A DNA stretch of 42,224 nucleotides from an uncultured Clostridium sp. (GTDB lineage Bacteria > Bacillota > Clostridia > Clostridiales > Clostridiaceae), in contig NZ_CAMQRY010000006.1 of NCBI RefSeq assembly GCF_947036855.1, forward strand, positions 1 through 42,224, in the 5' to 3' direction. Of this stretch, positions 27,871-37,447 are shown one piece after another. Each line of letters begins with the position of its first letter. Within the stretch, counting starts at the first letter, position 1. A program made the position numbers and the translations under genes. The notes under the pieces were generated by a model. The model saw nothing but the letters and a program-made list of their open reading frames with translations. It did not search any database and was not told where the DNA came from.

Positions 27871-29835
27871 ATGTATCTTAAATTAAAAAGAATTCATATA
27901 GTAATAGCTATGATTATATTTACTATAATTACAGTTGTTAATTTAGCTATTTCAAATAGCTATGTTTTAGGAATTATAATTCCTATAATCTATATACTTT
28001 TTATGAGTTTAGTTGTTATTAATCTTTTGAAGAAACAAGAAGTTAATGATGATGAGAATAAAAGAATTGCTCAGGAAATAAAGAGTAGTATAGAAAATAA
28101 TATTTTAGATTCTATATATCCTGCAGTTGTTATTAATTCAGAAGGGAAATTATTTTGGTATAATAAGATATTCAAAGAATTATATCCTAATTATTCGCTG
28201 AAGGATAATAAGATAGTTGCAGTAGTTAGGGGTCTTGATATAAATAAAGTTATAAAGTGTAATAGAGAAAATTCTCAAAAAATCACTATAAATAAAGTAA
28301 AGTATGATGTTTATGGTAAAGCTATAATAACAGAGGCTGGAGAAGAATATTATCTTGTTAATTTTAATGATACGAGTAATCTAAAAATGGATATAAGACA
28401 ATGTATTATGCTTATAGAGATTGATAATTTGAAAGAATTAGAAATATATATAAGTACAGAAGAAAAACCAGTTTTACTTGCTAAAATACAAAAGAAAGTT
28501 AATGATTATGCGGCATCAATTGGTGCTATGGTTAAAAAATATGATCATGATAAATTTATTTTAACTATTTTAGAGAGTAAAATAGAAAGCGTAGTTTCAG
28601 AAAAGTTTGGAATTTTAGAAATAACAAGTGATATTGTCCTTAAAGATAATTTAGATATTACACTTAGTGTTGGTATAGGTAAAGGTGGCGAAAGTCCTTT
28701 TGATAATCAAGAACTTGCAAATAAAGCAATTGATTTAGCACTTGGTAGAGGTGGAGATCAAATAGTTATTAAATCAGAGCATAATACAGAGTTCTTTGGT
28801 GGAAATACTAAAGCTTTAGAAAAAACAAGTAAGGTTAGAGTTAGAGTTATAGCACATGCACTTAGAGAATTGATTTATGAGAGCAGTAGAGTTTTTGTTG
28901 TAGGACATAAAAATATCGATATGGATTGTTTTGGTGCTGCAATGGGAATTGCTAGTGTTGTTAAAGGTTATGAACTTAAGTGCAATATTGTACTAAATAA
29001 TGATACAAATGCGATAGATACTTTTTTATCGGATATTAAGTCTAGAGAAGAATATAAGAACTTAATCGTAGATAATGCGTACGCTATGAATAATATTGAT
29101 GATAAAACTTTGATTATAGTAACAGATGTTCATAGTGAGCAATATGTAGGAAATATTGATTTATTAAACAAATGTGATAGAGTAGTTGTTATAGACCATC
29201 ATAGAAAATCAGAAGATTATATAAAAAATGCTATATTAACATATTTAGAAGTTTATGCATCATCAACATCAGAGCTTGTTACAGAACTTATTCAGTATAT
29301 GTCTGATAAACCAAGTATTGCTTCAGTTGAGGCTGATGGGCTTCTTGCAGGAATAGTTATGGATACTAAAAACTTTACATTTAAAACTGGAGTTAGGACA
29401 TTTGAAGCAGCTGCATTTTTAAAAAAAATGGGAGCAGATCCTATAGAAGTTAAAAAATTATTTAATAACAATTTAGAAAGTTATATTGCAAGATTTGAGA
29501 TAATTAAGTCGGCAGAGATTGAACAAGGAATTGCAATTTCAGCTTGTCCGGATAATATCTCTGAGATTGTTTTTGCAGCACAGGGTGCTGATGAACTTTT
29601 AAATATAGTTGGAATAGAAAGCTCATTTGTATTTGTTAAGGTTAAGAATAAAGTATATCTTAGTTCTAGATCTAGTGGAAATATAAATGTTCAAATAATA
29701 ATGGAAGCACTTGGTGGTGGTGGTCATAGAACTATGGCAGGAACTCAATTTGCTGATATGAGTATTGATGAGGCTAAAAGAATATTAAAGAAAACTCTAA
29801 AAGAGTATTTTATAAAAGAGAAAGGTGATGAATAA
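27871..29835 (+). CDS. gdpP: Cyclic-di-AMP phosphodiesterase GdpP
   Basis: GdpP (YybT) hydrolyses the second messenger c-di-AMP and so influences potassium balance, cell wall and beta-lactam tolerance. The 654-residue protein has two N-terminal membrane helices (about 9-28 and 32-53), a PAS-like domain (about 80-170), a degenerate GGDEF domain (about 175-300, no intact GGDEF signature), and the DHH phosphodiesterase: GHKNIDMD (345-352), the metal site D419, DHH at 442-444, and the DHHA1 motif [10 protein letters not shown] (615-624). Stop and rplI start overlap (TAATG). Confidence 0.95.
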   Translation: MYLKLKRIHIVIAMIIFTIITVVNLAISNSYVLGIIIPIIYILFMSLVVINLLKKQEVNDDENKRIAQEIKSSIENNILDSIYPAVVINSEGKLFWYNKIFKELYPNYSLKDNKIVAVVRGLDINKVIKCNRENSQKITINKVKYDVYGKAIITEAGEEYYLVNFNDTSNLKMDIRQCIMLIEIDNLKELEIYISTEEKPVLLAKIQKKVNDYAASIGAMVKKYDHDKFILTILESKIESVVSEKFGILEITSDIVLKDNLDITLSVGIGKGGESPFDNQELANKAIDLALGRGGDQIVIKSEHNTEFFGGNTKALEKTSKVRVRVIAHALRELIYESSRVFVVGHKNIDMDCFGAAMGIASVVKGYELKCNIVLNNDTNAIDTFLSDIKSREEYKNLIVDNAYAMNNIDDKTLIIVTDVHSEQYVGNIDLLNKCDRVVVIDHHRKSEDYIKNAILTYLEVYASSTSELVTELIQYMSDKPSIASVEADGLLAGIVMDTKNFTFKTGVRTFEAAAFLKKMGADPIEVKKLFNNNLESYIARFEIIKSAEIEQGIAISACPDNISEIVFAAQGADELLNIVGIESSFVFVKVKNKVYLSSRSSGNINVQIIMEALGGGGHRTMAGTQFADMSIDEAKRILKKTLKEYFIKEKGDE

Positions 29836-30278
29836 TGAAAGTTATATTATTAAAAGACGTTAAAACATTAGGGAAAAAAGGTGATGTTATAGAGGCATCA
29901 GATGGATATGCAAGAAATTATCTATTTCCAAAGAAAATAGCACAACAAGCAACAGATAATAGCCTTCATATTTTAAATGCTAAGAAGACTATTGAAAGAA
30001 AAGCAAAACTTGCAGAAATTGAAGCTGCTCAAAAACTTGCGGATGAACTTCGTGATAAAGTTGTTAAAATTACATCTAAATCTGGTGAGGGTGGAAGATT
30101 ATTCGGAGCTATCACAAATAAAGATGTTGCTGGAATGATAGAAAAAGATTTTAAAATAAAAGTTGATAAAAAGAAGATAGTTATGGAAACAATAAAAGTA
30201 GCTGGAACTTATACTATAGAAGTTAAGTTATATCCAGAAATAACAACTAAGATGAAAGTTATGGTTGTTCCTGTATAA
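29835..30278 (+). CDS. rplI: 50S ribosomal protein L9
   Basis: L9 is an elongated large-subunit protein that helps keep reading frame. The 147-residue protein has the N-terminal domain [20 protein letters not shown] with the signature [14 protein letters not shown], a long connecting helix, and the C-terminal domain with [13 protein letters not shown]. It overlaps the gdpP stop by one base, the usual gdpP-rplI coupling in Firmicutes. Confidence 0.97.
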   Translation: MKVILLKDVKTLGKKGDVIEASDGYARNYLFPKKIAQQATDNSLHILNAKKTIERKAKLAEIEAAQKLADELRDKVVKITSKSGEGGRLFGAITNKDVAGMIEKDFKIKVDKKKIVMETIKVAGTYTIEVKLYPEITTKMKVMVVPV

Positions 30279-30294
30279 AAGGGGGATTAAAAAT

Positions 30295-32193
30295 TTGAAA
30301 TCAGTAGATGAAAATAAAGTTTTAAGCTATTTAATGGCTGAAGGACTGAGTTTAGAGAGCCAAATAGAAGTTCTTGAGGAAGTAGCATCAAAAATGTTAG
30401 ATGATGGAGCTATGAGAGCAAGAATTGTAAGATTTAAATTACAAAAGCATATGGATTCAAGTGATCCTTATGAGAAACTACATGCTTTAAATATGATTGT
30501 TACAGAAGGTCAAGGAAATCCAACTATTCCAAATAAGAGTAATTTTGAGGCAGTTATTGAGAGCGTATGTAATGCTATGTCTGGAGAACTTGCTAAAAGA
30601 TATTTAAAGAAGAAAATTAATGGAGAGCTTGAAAAAGCACTTCAAGAGAAACAAGAAAAATATATGGATGATATGAGACTTGAAATTATAAGAAAGAAAA
30701 AAGGTCCTGAAAATGCTGCAACTTTGAATAAGCTTAAGCATTTAGAGGATTTAGATAAAAAAGTTTCAAGTAAGAATATTATGTCATTACTTAGACCAAG
30801 TGATTTTAAAGATATAATAGGGCAAGAAAGAGCAATTAAATCTTTAATATCAAAACTTGTGTCACCTTATCCACAGCATATTATTCTTTACGGACCTCCA
30901 GGGGTTGGTAAAACTACAGCTGCAAGAATTGCTTTAGATGCTGCGAGAAAAATAAAACAGTCAGCATTTGATGAAAATTCTAAGTTTGTAGAGGTTGATG
31001 GTACAACACTTAGATGGGATCCGAGAGAAATTTCAAACCCATTACTTGGTTCAGTACATGATCCTATATATCAAGGAAGTAAGAGAGATCTTGCTGAAGT
31101 CGGAGTACCAGAACCAAAAACAGGTCTTGTAACAGAGGCTCATGGTGGAATATTATTTATTGATGAAATTGGTGAGCTTGACTCATTCCTTCAAAATAAA
31201 TTATTAAAGGTGTTAGAAGATAAGAGAGTAGAATTTACATCTTCTTACTATGATCCAGATGATAAAAATGTACCAGGATATATTAAATATCTATTCGATA
31301 ATGGTGCTCCAGCTGATTTTGTTATGATTGGTGCTACAACAAGAGGACCAGGGGAAATAAATCCAGCTGTAAGATCAAGATGTACAGAGGTTTACTTTGA
31401 ACCACTTAGTACACCGGATATTGAAAGAATTATAACTGATGCTGCTAAAAAACTAGGAGCAATTCTAGAAACAGGAGTTGCAAAGGTTATAGCAAACTAC
31501 ACAATTGAGGGTAGAAAAGCTATTAATATACTTGCAGATGCCTATGGGCAGGCACTTTTAAGAAGTAAAAGCAAGGAACCAAAGAGAGTTAAGATTCTTT
31601 TAAAGGATATTGATGAAGTTCTAAGCATGGGTAGATTTATACCTTATGAAAAATTTGAGCAACTTGATGATAAAGAAGTTGGTAAAGTTTATGGACTTGG
31701 AGTTTCAGGATTCCTTGGTTCAACAATAGAAATTGAAGCTGTTACATTTGAGGCTAAAAAGAAAGGTGCAGGAAGTATTAGATTTAATGATACTGCAGGT
31801 TCTATGGCTAAAGATTCAGTTTTCAATGCTGCTTCAGTTATTAGAAGAGTTACAGATAAAGATATAAAAGATTATGATATACATGTCAATGTAGTTGGTG
31901 GTGGAAATATTGATGGTCCATCTGCTGGTGCTGCAATAACATTATGTATTATAAGTTCACTTCTTGATAAACCTATAAGACAAGATATGGCTATAACAGG
32001 AGAGATTTCTTTAAGAGGTCATATTAAACCTGTTGGTGGAGTATTTGAGAAAATATATGGTGCAAGAAGAAAAGGTATTAGACTTGTTACTGTTCCAATA
32101 GATAATGAGAGAGAAATACCAAAAGGTCTTTTAGATGTAGAAATCAAAGCTCTAAAAAATATAGAAGAATTAATGGAAATTGCATTTTCATAA
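30295..32193 (+). CDS. lonC: Lon-family ATP-dependent protease LonC
   Basis: A 632-residue AAA+ protease of the LonC/spore-Lon type found in clostridia. Walker A is GPPGVGKT (200-207), Walker B GILFIDEI (285-292), and the proteolytic domain has the Ser-Lys dyad: Ser543 in GPSAG and Lys586 in GGVFEKIYGA. The long N-terminal substrate domain of classical Lon is missing; instead there is a helical region of about 165 residues. The start is TTG at 30295 with AAGGGGG 10 bases before; the frame is open ten codons further into rplI. Substrates are unknown; a sporulation role is suggested only by family. Confidence 0.92.
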   Translation: MKSVDENKVLSYLMAEGLSLESQIEVLEEVASKMLDDGAMRARIVRFKLQKHMDSSDPYEKLHALNMIVTEGQGNPTIPNKSNFEAVIESVCNAMSGELAKRYLKKKINGELEKALQEKQEKYMDDMRLEIIRKKKGPENAATLNKLKHLEDLDKKVSSKNIMSLLRPSDFKDIIGQERAIKSLISKLVSPYPQHIILYGPPGVGKTTAARIALDAARKIKQSAFDENSKFVEVDGTTLRWDPREISNPLLGSVHDPIYQGSKRDLAEVGVPEPKTGLVTEAHGGILFIDEIGELDSFLQNKLLKVLEDKRVEFTSSYYDPDDKNVPGYIKYLFDNGAPADFVMIGATTRGPGEINPAVRSRCTEVYFEPLSTPDIERIITDAAKKLGAILETGVAKVIANYTIEGRKAINILADAYGQALLRSKSKEPKRVKILLKDIDEVLSMGRFIPYEKFEQLDDKEVGKVYGLGVSGFLGSTIEIEAVTFEAKKKGAGSIRFNDTAGSMAKDSVFNAASVIRRVTDKDIKDYDIHVNVVGGGNIDGPSAGAAITLCIISSLLDKPIRQDMAITGEISLRGHIKPVGGVFEKIYGARRKGIRLVTVPIDNEREIPKGLLDVEIKALKNIEELMEIAFS

Positions 32194-32201
32194 TATATAG
32201 G

Positions 32202-32233
32202 TAAGGACTATGCTATGCATAGTCCTTATTTTT
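32202..32233 (+). terminator. Terminator after lonC
   Basis: Stem TAAGGACTATGC/GCATAGTCCTTA (12 bp) with a 3-base loop, followed by TTTTT. It lies 8 bases past the lonC stop. Confidence 0.92.
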
Positions 32234-32276
32234 AACTATTTTCATAAAAGTTAACATTAATTTATAATACCTTTCT

Positions 32277-32306
32277 TTGATTAAAAAACATAATAAATGA
32301 TATAAT
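32277..32306 (+). promoter_or_regulatory. Promoter of dnaB
   Basis: TTGATT (32277-32282), an 18-base spacer ending TGA (extended -10), and a perfect TATAAT (32301-32306). It lies about 150 bases before dnaB and after the lonC terminator. The leader between 32313 and 32450 has no ORF or clear structure. Confidence 0.7.
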
Positions 32307-32458
32307 ATAGAAGATTGTAAAAAAGTAATATATACTAAGATATAAAGTATTTGAGTAAAAGACTTAGTACATAGAGTAAAATGTAAATATGTGTTTGAGC
32401 ACTTATATATAAATGAAATGGGATATAGAGACTATTAATGGATTAGGAGGAAGCAAAG

Positions 32459-33793
32459 ATGGATGCACCAGTAATGAAAAGTTTGCCACAGAGCATTGAG
32501 GCAGAACAGGCAGTTCTAGGAGCTATGATGGTGGATAGAGGTGCAATAGCGAAAAGTGCAGAAGCATTATCAGCAGAGGATTTTTATAGAGATTCTCATA
32601 AAATAATTTTTAAGAGCATAGTAGAAATGTTTCAAAAAGATAATGCTGTTGACCAAGTTACTCTTGTTGAATATCTTTTATCTTCAGATAAGCTTGAAAA
32701 GGCTGGAGGAATTACGTATTTATCAGAAATGGAAGGTAGTGTTATAGATGCTGCTAATATTAATGATTATATAAAGATTGTTGAGGATAAGGCAACTCTT
32801 AGAAGACTTATAAAAGCTTCAACTGATATTATATCAACTTGTTATAATGAACAGGGTGATGTGTTAAAAGTTGTTGATTCAGCTGAAAAAAAGATTTTTG
32901 ATATATCAGAAACTAAAAATTCAGGAGATTTTGAATCAATTAGTGATGTTCTTGAAAGAGGATTTGAGGAGATTGAAAGACTTTATAATAATAAGGGAGA
33001 AACTACGGGAGTAGGTTCAGGTTTTAATGATTTAGATGAGAAAACATCTGGTTTTCAAGCTGGAGATATGGTACTTATTGCTGCAAGACCATCTATGGGG
33101 AAAACAACTTTTGCTTTAAATATTGCAGAACATGCTGCATTAAAAGAGGGTAAGAGTGTTGTTATATTTTCACTAGAGATGTCTAAGGAACAACTTGCAT
33201 ATAAGCTATTATGTTCACAGGCAAACGTTGATATGCTTAGTCTTAGAACAGGACAACTTGAGGATAAGGATTGGGAAAATATAGCTAGAGCTGCTGGACC
33301 ATTATCATCAGCTAAAATATACATTGATGATACTGCTGGTGTTTCTATTATGGAAATGAGATCAAAGTGTAGAAAACTTAAAGCAGAACATGGTGTTGAT
33401 ATGATCTTTATAGACTACCTACAACTTATGAGTGGTAGTGGTGAAGAGAGTAGACAACAAGAGGTTTCTGAGATTTCAAGAAATATTAAAGCTATTGCTA
33501 AGGAAATGAAATGTCCTGTTATAGCTTTATCACAGCTTTCTCGTGCACCTGAGCAAAGAGCAGATCATAGACCAATGCTTTCTGACCTTAGAGAGTCTGG
33601 TTCTATAGAGCAGGATGCTGATATTGTTATGTTCCTTTATAGAGATGAATATTATAATAAAGAAACAGATCAAAAGAATATTGCTGAGTGTATTATATCT
33701 AAGCAGAGAAATGGTCCAGTTGGAACTGTTAAACTTGCTTGGCTTGGACAGTTCAGTAAATTTGGTAATTTAGATTTATCAGATATAGAATAG
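32459..33793 (+). CDS. dnaB: Replicative DNA helicase DnaB
   Basis: DnaB is the hexameric 5'-3' helicase of the replication fork (called DnaC in B. subtilis). The 444-residue protein has the N-terminal primase-interaction domain (PQSIEAEQAVLGAMM) and the RecA-like domain with Walker A ARPSMGKTT (209-217), MIFIDYLQLMSG (Walker B) and the DLRESGSIEQDADIVMFLYR arginine-finger region. No intein interrupts it. AGGAGG precedes the ATG. Confidence 0.97.
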   Translation: MDAPVMKSLPQSIEAEQAVLGAMMVDRGAIAKSAEALSAEDFYRDSHKIIFKSIVEMFQKDNAVDQVTLVEYLLSSDKLEKAGGITYLSEMEGSVIDAANINDYIKIVEDKATLRRLIKASTDIISTCYNEQGDVLKVVDSAEKKIFDISETKNSGDFESISDVLERGFEEIERLYNNKGETTGVGSGFNDLDEKTSGFQAGDMVLIAARPSMGKTTFALNIAEHAALKEGKSVVIFSLEMSKEQLAYKLLCSQANVDMLSLRTGQLEDKDWENIARAAGPLSSAKIYIDDTAGVSIMEMRSKCRKLKAEHGVDMIFIDYLQLMSGSGEESRQQEVSEISRNIKAIAKEMKCPVIALSQLSRAPEQRADHRPMLSDLRESGSIEQDADIVMFLYRDEYYNKETDQKNIAECIISKQRNGPVGTVKLAWLGQFSKFGNLDLSDIE

Positions 33794-33802
33794 AAATTAT
33801 AG

Positions 33803-33833
33803 CACGTAAGAGGTTTCTCTTATGTGTTTTTTT
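33803..33833 (+). terminator. Terminator after dnaB
   Basis: Stem CACGTAAGAG/CTCTTATGTG (10 bp with one G-U), loop GTTT, followed by seven T residues. Confidence 0.92.
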
Positions 33834-33925
33834 GAGGATTTTATTAAAAAGGGTAGAGTTTTTAATAAAATATGGAGTATTATAAAATTAAGATTTAAGA
33901 AAATATTTAAGGAGTGTGAAGTAAA

Positions 33926-34735
33926 ATGAATAAGAAATTAGGATTTATAGGTTGTGGAAATATGGGGTCAGCAATGCTTGAAGGTATTATAGGTTCTGGT
34001 ATTATTGATGCAAAAGATGTTTACTGTAGTGCTAAAAGTGAAAATAGCAAAACTAAAATTAAAGAAAAGTTTAGCGTGAATGTAGCGAGTAATATTAATG
34101 TAGCTAAAAATGTAGATATATTAATACTTGCAGTTAAGCCACATTTTTTCTCAGAGGTAATTTCAGAAATTAAGGATAGTGTGAAACAAGATGTAATTAT
34201 AGTAAGTATTGCAGCTGGAGTAGAGATTATTGATATTGAAAATTTATTTGGAATAGATAAACTTAAAGTTTTAAGAGCTATGCCAAATACACCAGCTTTA
34301 GTTGGGGCAGGAATGAGTGCATTATGCCCAAATAAAAATTTGTTAGATAATGAGATTAAATTGATAGAGGAAATATTTAATAGTTTTGGAAAGAGTGAAT
34401 TATTAGAGGAGAAGTACTTCCATGGATTCATAGCGCTTTGTGGTTCATCACCAGCTTATGCCTATATGTTTATTGAAGCTATGGGAACTGCTGGTATAAG
34501 AGCTGGTATACCTGCAAATAAGTCATATAAACTTGCAGCACAAAGTTTACTTGGAACTGCAAAGATGGTTTTAGAAACAGGAGAGCATCCAGCAGTTTTA
34601 AAAGATAGAGTTTGTTCACCAGGTGGGACGACTATTGAAGCTGTTTCAATGCTTGAAAATACAGGGTTTAGAGAGTCTATAATTTTAGCAATGGATGCTT
34701 GTGAAAAAAAATCTAAAGAAATGTCAAAAAAATAG
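33926..34735 (+). CDS. proC: Pyrroline-5-carboxylate reductase
   Basis: ProC reduces pyrroline-5-carboxylate to proline with NAD(P)H, the last step of proline synthesis. The 269-residue protein has the Rossmann motif FIGCGNMGSAM (7-17), the AMPNTPALVGAGMSALC block in the middle and the C-terminal signature region VCSPGGTTIEAVSMLENTGF. AAGGAG lies about 12 bases before the ATG. It appears to be transcribed alone; no proA or proB is nearby. A new promoter begins right at its stop codon. Confidence 0.96.
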   Translation: MNKKLGFIGCGNMGSAMLEGIIGSGIIDAKDVYCSAKSENSKTKIKEKFSVNVASNINVAKNVDILILAVKPHFFSEVISEIKDSVKQDVIIVSIAAGVEIIDIENLFGIDKLKVLRAMPNTPALVGAGMSALCPNKNLLDNEIKLIEEIFNSFGKSELLEEKYFHGFIALCGSSPAYAYMFIEAMGTAGIRAGIPANKSYKLAAQSLLGTAKMVLETGEHPAVLKDRVCSPGGTTIEAVSMLENTGFRESIILAMDACEKKSKEMSKK

Positions 34736-34765
34736 TTGACATCAATTCTCATTTGATGATATACT
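34736..34765 (+). promoter_or_regulatory. Promoter of candidate small RNA
   Basis: Perfect TTGACA (34736-34741) starting at the base after the proC stop codon, an 18-base spacer, and TATACT (34760-34765). There is no protein gene downstream on this strand before the terminator at 34907-34942. Confidence 0.8.
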
Positions 34766-34780
34766 AAGTTCATAAGCAAG

Positions 34781-34795
34781 TGATAATCATTTTCA
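34781..34795. promoter_or_regulatory. Fur box at the start of the candidate small RNA
   Basis: TGATAATCATTTTCA matches the 7-1-7 Fur consensus TGATAATnATTATCA at 13 of 14 defined positions. It is centred about 16 bases after the predicted transcription start, where bound Fur would block transcription under iron-rich conditions. Confidence 0.6.
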
Positions 34796-34906
34796 ATGAA
34801 AGAGATATTGCTTAAGCAAACAACGAAATAGCAAACAATACAATACAAACAAACAAACAAACAATATAAAACAAACTCCTATAAAAACGAATAACAATAC
34901 AAAAAA

Positions 34907-34942
34907 ATGTACTAGGCTCACAAACACCTAGTACATTTTTTT
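34907..34942. terminator. Bidirectional terminator between the candidate small RNA and sdaAA
   Basis: Stem ATGTACTAGG/CCTAGTACAT (34907-34916 with 34927-34936), 10-base loop, flanked by A-run and T-run of seven bases on both sides, so it works in both directions. It ends the small RNA on the plus strand and sdaAA on the minus strand. Confidence 0.93.
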
Positions 34943-34950
34943 ACGCTTTT

Positions 34951-35829
34951 TTATTTATCACCAAAGATTCTTTTATTTAACTCAATCCCCGTTTTAGTGG
35001 TAGCTAGTCCACCTTGAGCAGTTTCACGAAGTGAAGCAGGTAAACTTTTTCCAACTCTATACATTGCTTCAATAGTATCATCAAATGGAATTTTACTAGA
35101 AACTCCAGCCATAACTAAATCAGCTGTGCTTAAAGCACTTATAGCTCCAGCAAAGTTTCTTTTTGCACAAGGAACTTCAACTAGTCCAGCTACAGGATCA
35201 CAAACAAGTCCTAAAATGTTTTTTATAACTATTGCTCCAGCATTTAAAGCCATATCAACAGTTCCACCCATGAGTTCTACAGTAGCAGCACTTGCCATTG
35301 CAGCAGCTGAACCACATTCGGCTTGGCATCCACCTTCTGCTCCAGAAAGTGTAGCATTTTGAGCTATTAAAAGTCCGATTGTAGATGATGCAAAAAGTCC
35401 TGAAATAAGCTCATCATCTGATAAATTGAATCTATCACCTACTGTCAAAATTACAGCAGGGAGTATTCCACAAGAACCAGCAGTTGGGCAAGCAACTATT
35501 CTTCCCATAGCAGCGTTAACTTCTGATGAAGAGATAGCTCTTCCAATAGCTGAAACAATAGTATCACCACAAAGTGTATTACCTTTTTCAAGATATTTTT
35601 TAATTTTATAAGCATCTCCACCTATAAGTCCACTTACAGAGTATATTTTCTTTTCTTGTCCTTCATTTGCACCATCTTTCATAACTGAAAGAATTTTATG
35701 CATGTTTTTTATAACAGATTCTCTTGAAAGATTACTATTTTCTATTTCGTAATTTATAGCATAGTCAGCAAGTGACCAGTTTTTTTCAGTACATATTGTT
35801 AAAAGTTCTTCACCATTTCTAGCAAACAT
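34951..35829 (-). CDS. sdaAA: L-serine dehydratase, iron-sulfur-dependent, alpha subunit
   Basis: The alpha subunit carries the iron-sulfur cluster of the two-subunit L-serine deaminase, which converts serine to pyruvate and ammonia. The 292-residue protein has ACPTAGSCGILPAV with Cys114 and Cys120, further cysteines at 168 and 172 (GGCQAECGSAAAM) and Cys210 in GLVCDPVAGLVEVP. The ribosome site AAGGAGG lies within the end of sdaAB, two bases upstream of which the genes meet, so translation is coupled. Provides pyruvate and energy during amino acid fermentation. Confidence 0.95.
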   Translation of the reverse strand: MFARNGEELLTICTEKNWSLADYAINYEIENSNLSRESVIKNMHKILSVMKDGANEGQEKKIYSVSGLIGGDAYKIKKYLEKGNTLCGDTIVSAIGRAISSSEVNAAMGRIVACPTAGSCGILPAVILTVGDRFNLSDDELISGLFASSTIGLLIAQNATLSGAEGGCQAECGSAAAMASAATVELMGGTVDMALNAGAIVIKNILGLVCDPVAGLVEVPCAKRNFAGAISALSTADLVMAGVSSKIPFDDTIEAMYRVGKSLPASLRETAQGGLATTKTGIELNKRIFGDK

Positions 35830-35831
35830 AA

Positions 35832-36515
35832 TTAAACCTCCTTACTATCTGGCTTAATCATAATTATATTATCAACAGCCTCAAGTAGTTTTATTTCTTC
35901 AAGTAGTTCATTTGGAATATTATGATCAACTTCAAATATCATAGTTGCAGATTTACCTTTTTCATCTCTAAAAACTCTAAGTGTAGCTATATTGATATTT
36001 TGCTTATATAGTATAGTAGTTATTTTAAAGATTGATCCTGGTACATCTTTATGTGTAACTATTAAAGTTGGATATTGACCTGTGAAATCAACATTTTCTC
36101 CATTTACTTGATTTATTACGATATTTCCACCACCAATTGATGAACCCATAACATCACAAGTATATCCATTTTTAGTTTCCATTATAAATTTAACTGTATT
36201 AGGATGGAGTCCATCACCAAGGTCAGATTCTATAAACTCTACAGCAAGTCCCATTTCTTCAGCAAGTTCCATAGATTCACGAAGTCGTTTATCAGATGGC
36301 TCCATTCCAAGAATACCTGCAACTAAAGCCTTATCAGTTCCATGTCCTTTATAAGTTTTAGCAAAAGAACCATGTAGTAAAAACTTAACACTTTTAATTT
36401 CATCAGAACAAATAGTTCTTGCCACTTTTCCAAGTCTTGCAGCTCCAGCTGTATGTGAACTAGACGGTCCAATCATAATAGGACCAAGTATATCAAAAAC
36501 ACCAAATTTTTTCAT
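35832..36515 (-). CDS. sdaAB: L-serine dehydratase, iron-sulfur-dependent, beta subunit
   Basis: The beta subunit of the two-subunit L-serine deaminase. The 227-residue protein has the motif MIGPSSSHTAGAARLGKVAR (about 14-33) and NGYTCDVMGSSIGGGNI mid-protein, then a C-terminal ACT domain (about 150-222, LIVTHKDVPGSIFKITTILY) that in this enzyme class senses serine. It precedes sdaAA with a two-base gap. AGGAGAC lies before the ATG. It follows the sod terminator, so a promoter is expected in 36516-36570, but I could not fix one. Confidence 0.95.
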   Translation of the reverse strand: MKKFGVFDILGPIMIGPSSSHTAGAARLGKVARTICSDEIKSVKFLLHGSFAKTYKGHGTDKALVAGILGMEPSDKRLRESMELAEEMGLAVEFIESDLGDGLHPNTVKFIMETKNGYTCDVMGSSIGGGNIVINQVNGENVDFTGQYPTLIVTHKDVPGSIFKITTILYKQNINIATLRVFRDEKGKSATMIFEVDHNIPNELLEEIKLLEAVDNIIMIKPDSKEV

Positions 36516-36570
36516 AAATATGTCTCCTAAAAATAAATTTTAATATGTATATAATTTTATCGTAAAATTT

Positions 36571-36602
36571 AAAAAAAGAGTAGCTTAATATACAAGCTAC
36601 TC
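36571..36602 (-). terminator. Terminator after superoxide dismutase gene
   Basis: On the minus strand a 9-bp stem GAGTAGCTT/AAGCTACTC with a 7-base loop is followed by seven T residues. It lies 10 bases after the sod stop. Confidence 0.92.
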
Positions 36603-36612
36603 AAAAATTTAA

Positions 36613-37227
36613 TTATTTTCCATTTGTGCAGCAATATTTAGAAAGTCTACAATCAACAATATTCCAGTTGATACTTTTAAATATACTATCAAGATAAGCA
36701 GCTCTGTCTGTTCCATAATCTATGAAGTAAGCATGTTCATATACATCAATAACAAGAAGTGGAGTAGCACCAAATACAGCTCCAACATCATGAGCATCAA
36801 GTCCTAGAACTCTTAGTCTATTAGTTACATCATCAATTGCAACAACAGCCCATCCTCTTACAGATAACGCAACTTGCTTTAAATAAGCAAGGAAAGATTC
36901 ATAACCACAAAATTGTTCTTCTATTATAGTAGCTATTTTACTATCCTTTTTAAAAGAGCAATCTGTATCACATGATAAGTTCTCAAAATAAAGTTCATGA
37001 AGCTTAACTCCATTTAGTGCAAAAGTTTCACCTTGCTTTAAAGCTCTCATTGCTGAGTAAGTTGGATTTGAACCTGTATAAGTTTCAGGATCTTTACTAG
37101 CTTTAGAAATTTCATTAACTTTAGCAATGTATCCATTATAAAGTTTTAAATGTTGATCAACTTGGTTTTCAGTTAAACCTTTAATGTCTGTTATGTTAAA
37201 ATTCTTTGCTTTGATATCAGTATACAT
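36613..37227 (-). CDS. sod: Superoxide dismutase, Fe/Mn family
   Basis: Converts superoxide to oxygen and hydrogen peroxide in the cytoplasm, protecting anaerobes during oxygen exposure. The 204-residue protein keeps all four metal ligands: His26, His77, Asp161 and His165 (the last two in VIDVYEHAYFIDYG). The N-terminus is diverged from aerobic SODs, with QHLKLYNGYI in place of the usual HHxxHH pattern, and a cysteine-rich tail (CRLSKYCCTNGK) ends it. Metal preference (Fe, Mn or both) cannot be told. AAAGGAAG precedes the ATG. Confidence 0.93.
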   Translation of the reverse strand: MYTDIKAKNFNITDIKGLTENQVDQHLKLYNGYIAKVNEISKASKDPETYTGSNPTYSAMRALKQGETFALNGVKLHELYFENLSCDTDCSFKKDSKIATIIEEQFCGYESFLAYLKQVALSVRGWAVVAIDDVTNRLRVLGLDAHDVGAVFGATPLLVIDVYEHAYFIDYGTDRAAYLDSIFKSINWNIVDCRLSKYCCTNGK

Positions 37228-37370
37228 AAAAACACTTCCTTTAAAATTAATTTTATAAATATAGTTTATGCAAAATATATAAAAATATAGATAAGAATAG
37301 TTGATGTATTTAAGGAATTTATATTATAATAATAACCTCAAATGGATTAAAAAGGAATTTTATGGGTGTT

Positions 37371-37398
37371 TTGAAATAATAATTCTACATGATATTAT
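37371..37398 (+). promoter_or_regulatory. Probable promoter of the Nudix gene
   Basis: TTGAAA (37371-37376), a 16-base spacer ending TGA, and TATTAT (37393-37398), about 50 bases before the start codon. Spacing and matches are moderate. Confidence 0.45.
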
Positions 37399-37447
37399 AA
37401 ATATATAAGTTTAAATATTTAAAAATTAAAAAGCTAAGGAGAAAAAT

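Larger units (their letters stand above)
34772..34942 (+). ncRNA. Candidate Fur-controlled small regulatory RNA
   Basis: A free-standing unit of about 170 bases: promoter, a Fur-type operator just after the expected start, and an intrinsic terminator. The 5' part can fold into a stem-loop (TAAGCAA 34773-34779 with TTGCTTA 34808-34814, inner TCATT/AATGA). The middle is single-stranded and C/A-rich; 34832-34888 has no G at all and includes AACTCCT (34874-34880), complementary to Shine-Dalgarno sequences. The 3' end is a strong hairpin with T-run. Only an 11-codon ORF without ribosome site is present (34796). The design resembles iron-stress sRNAs such as RyhB and FsrA, but no sequence homology is claimed. 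Confidence 0.6.

Noticed and set aside
34796..34831. 11-codon ORF in the candidate small RNA
   Set aside because: There is no Shine-Dalgarno before its ATG, and the start lies next to the Fur box in a predicted stem.
34462..34860. 132-codon open frame on the minus strand over proC and the small-RNA region
   Set aside because: It is antisense to proC and the C/A-rich RNA; no ribosome site and no recognisable motif.
34841..34863. CAAA tandem repeats, considered as a CRISPR or repeat array
   Set aside because: It is a short run of 4-base units with no spacers; it fits the low-complexity middle of the candidate small RNA.
35126..35611. Plus-strand open frames across sdaAA
   Set aside because: They are antisense shadows of the conserved sdaAA gene with no ribosome sites.
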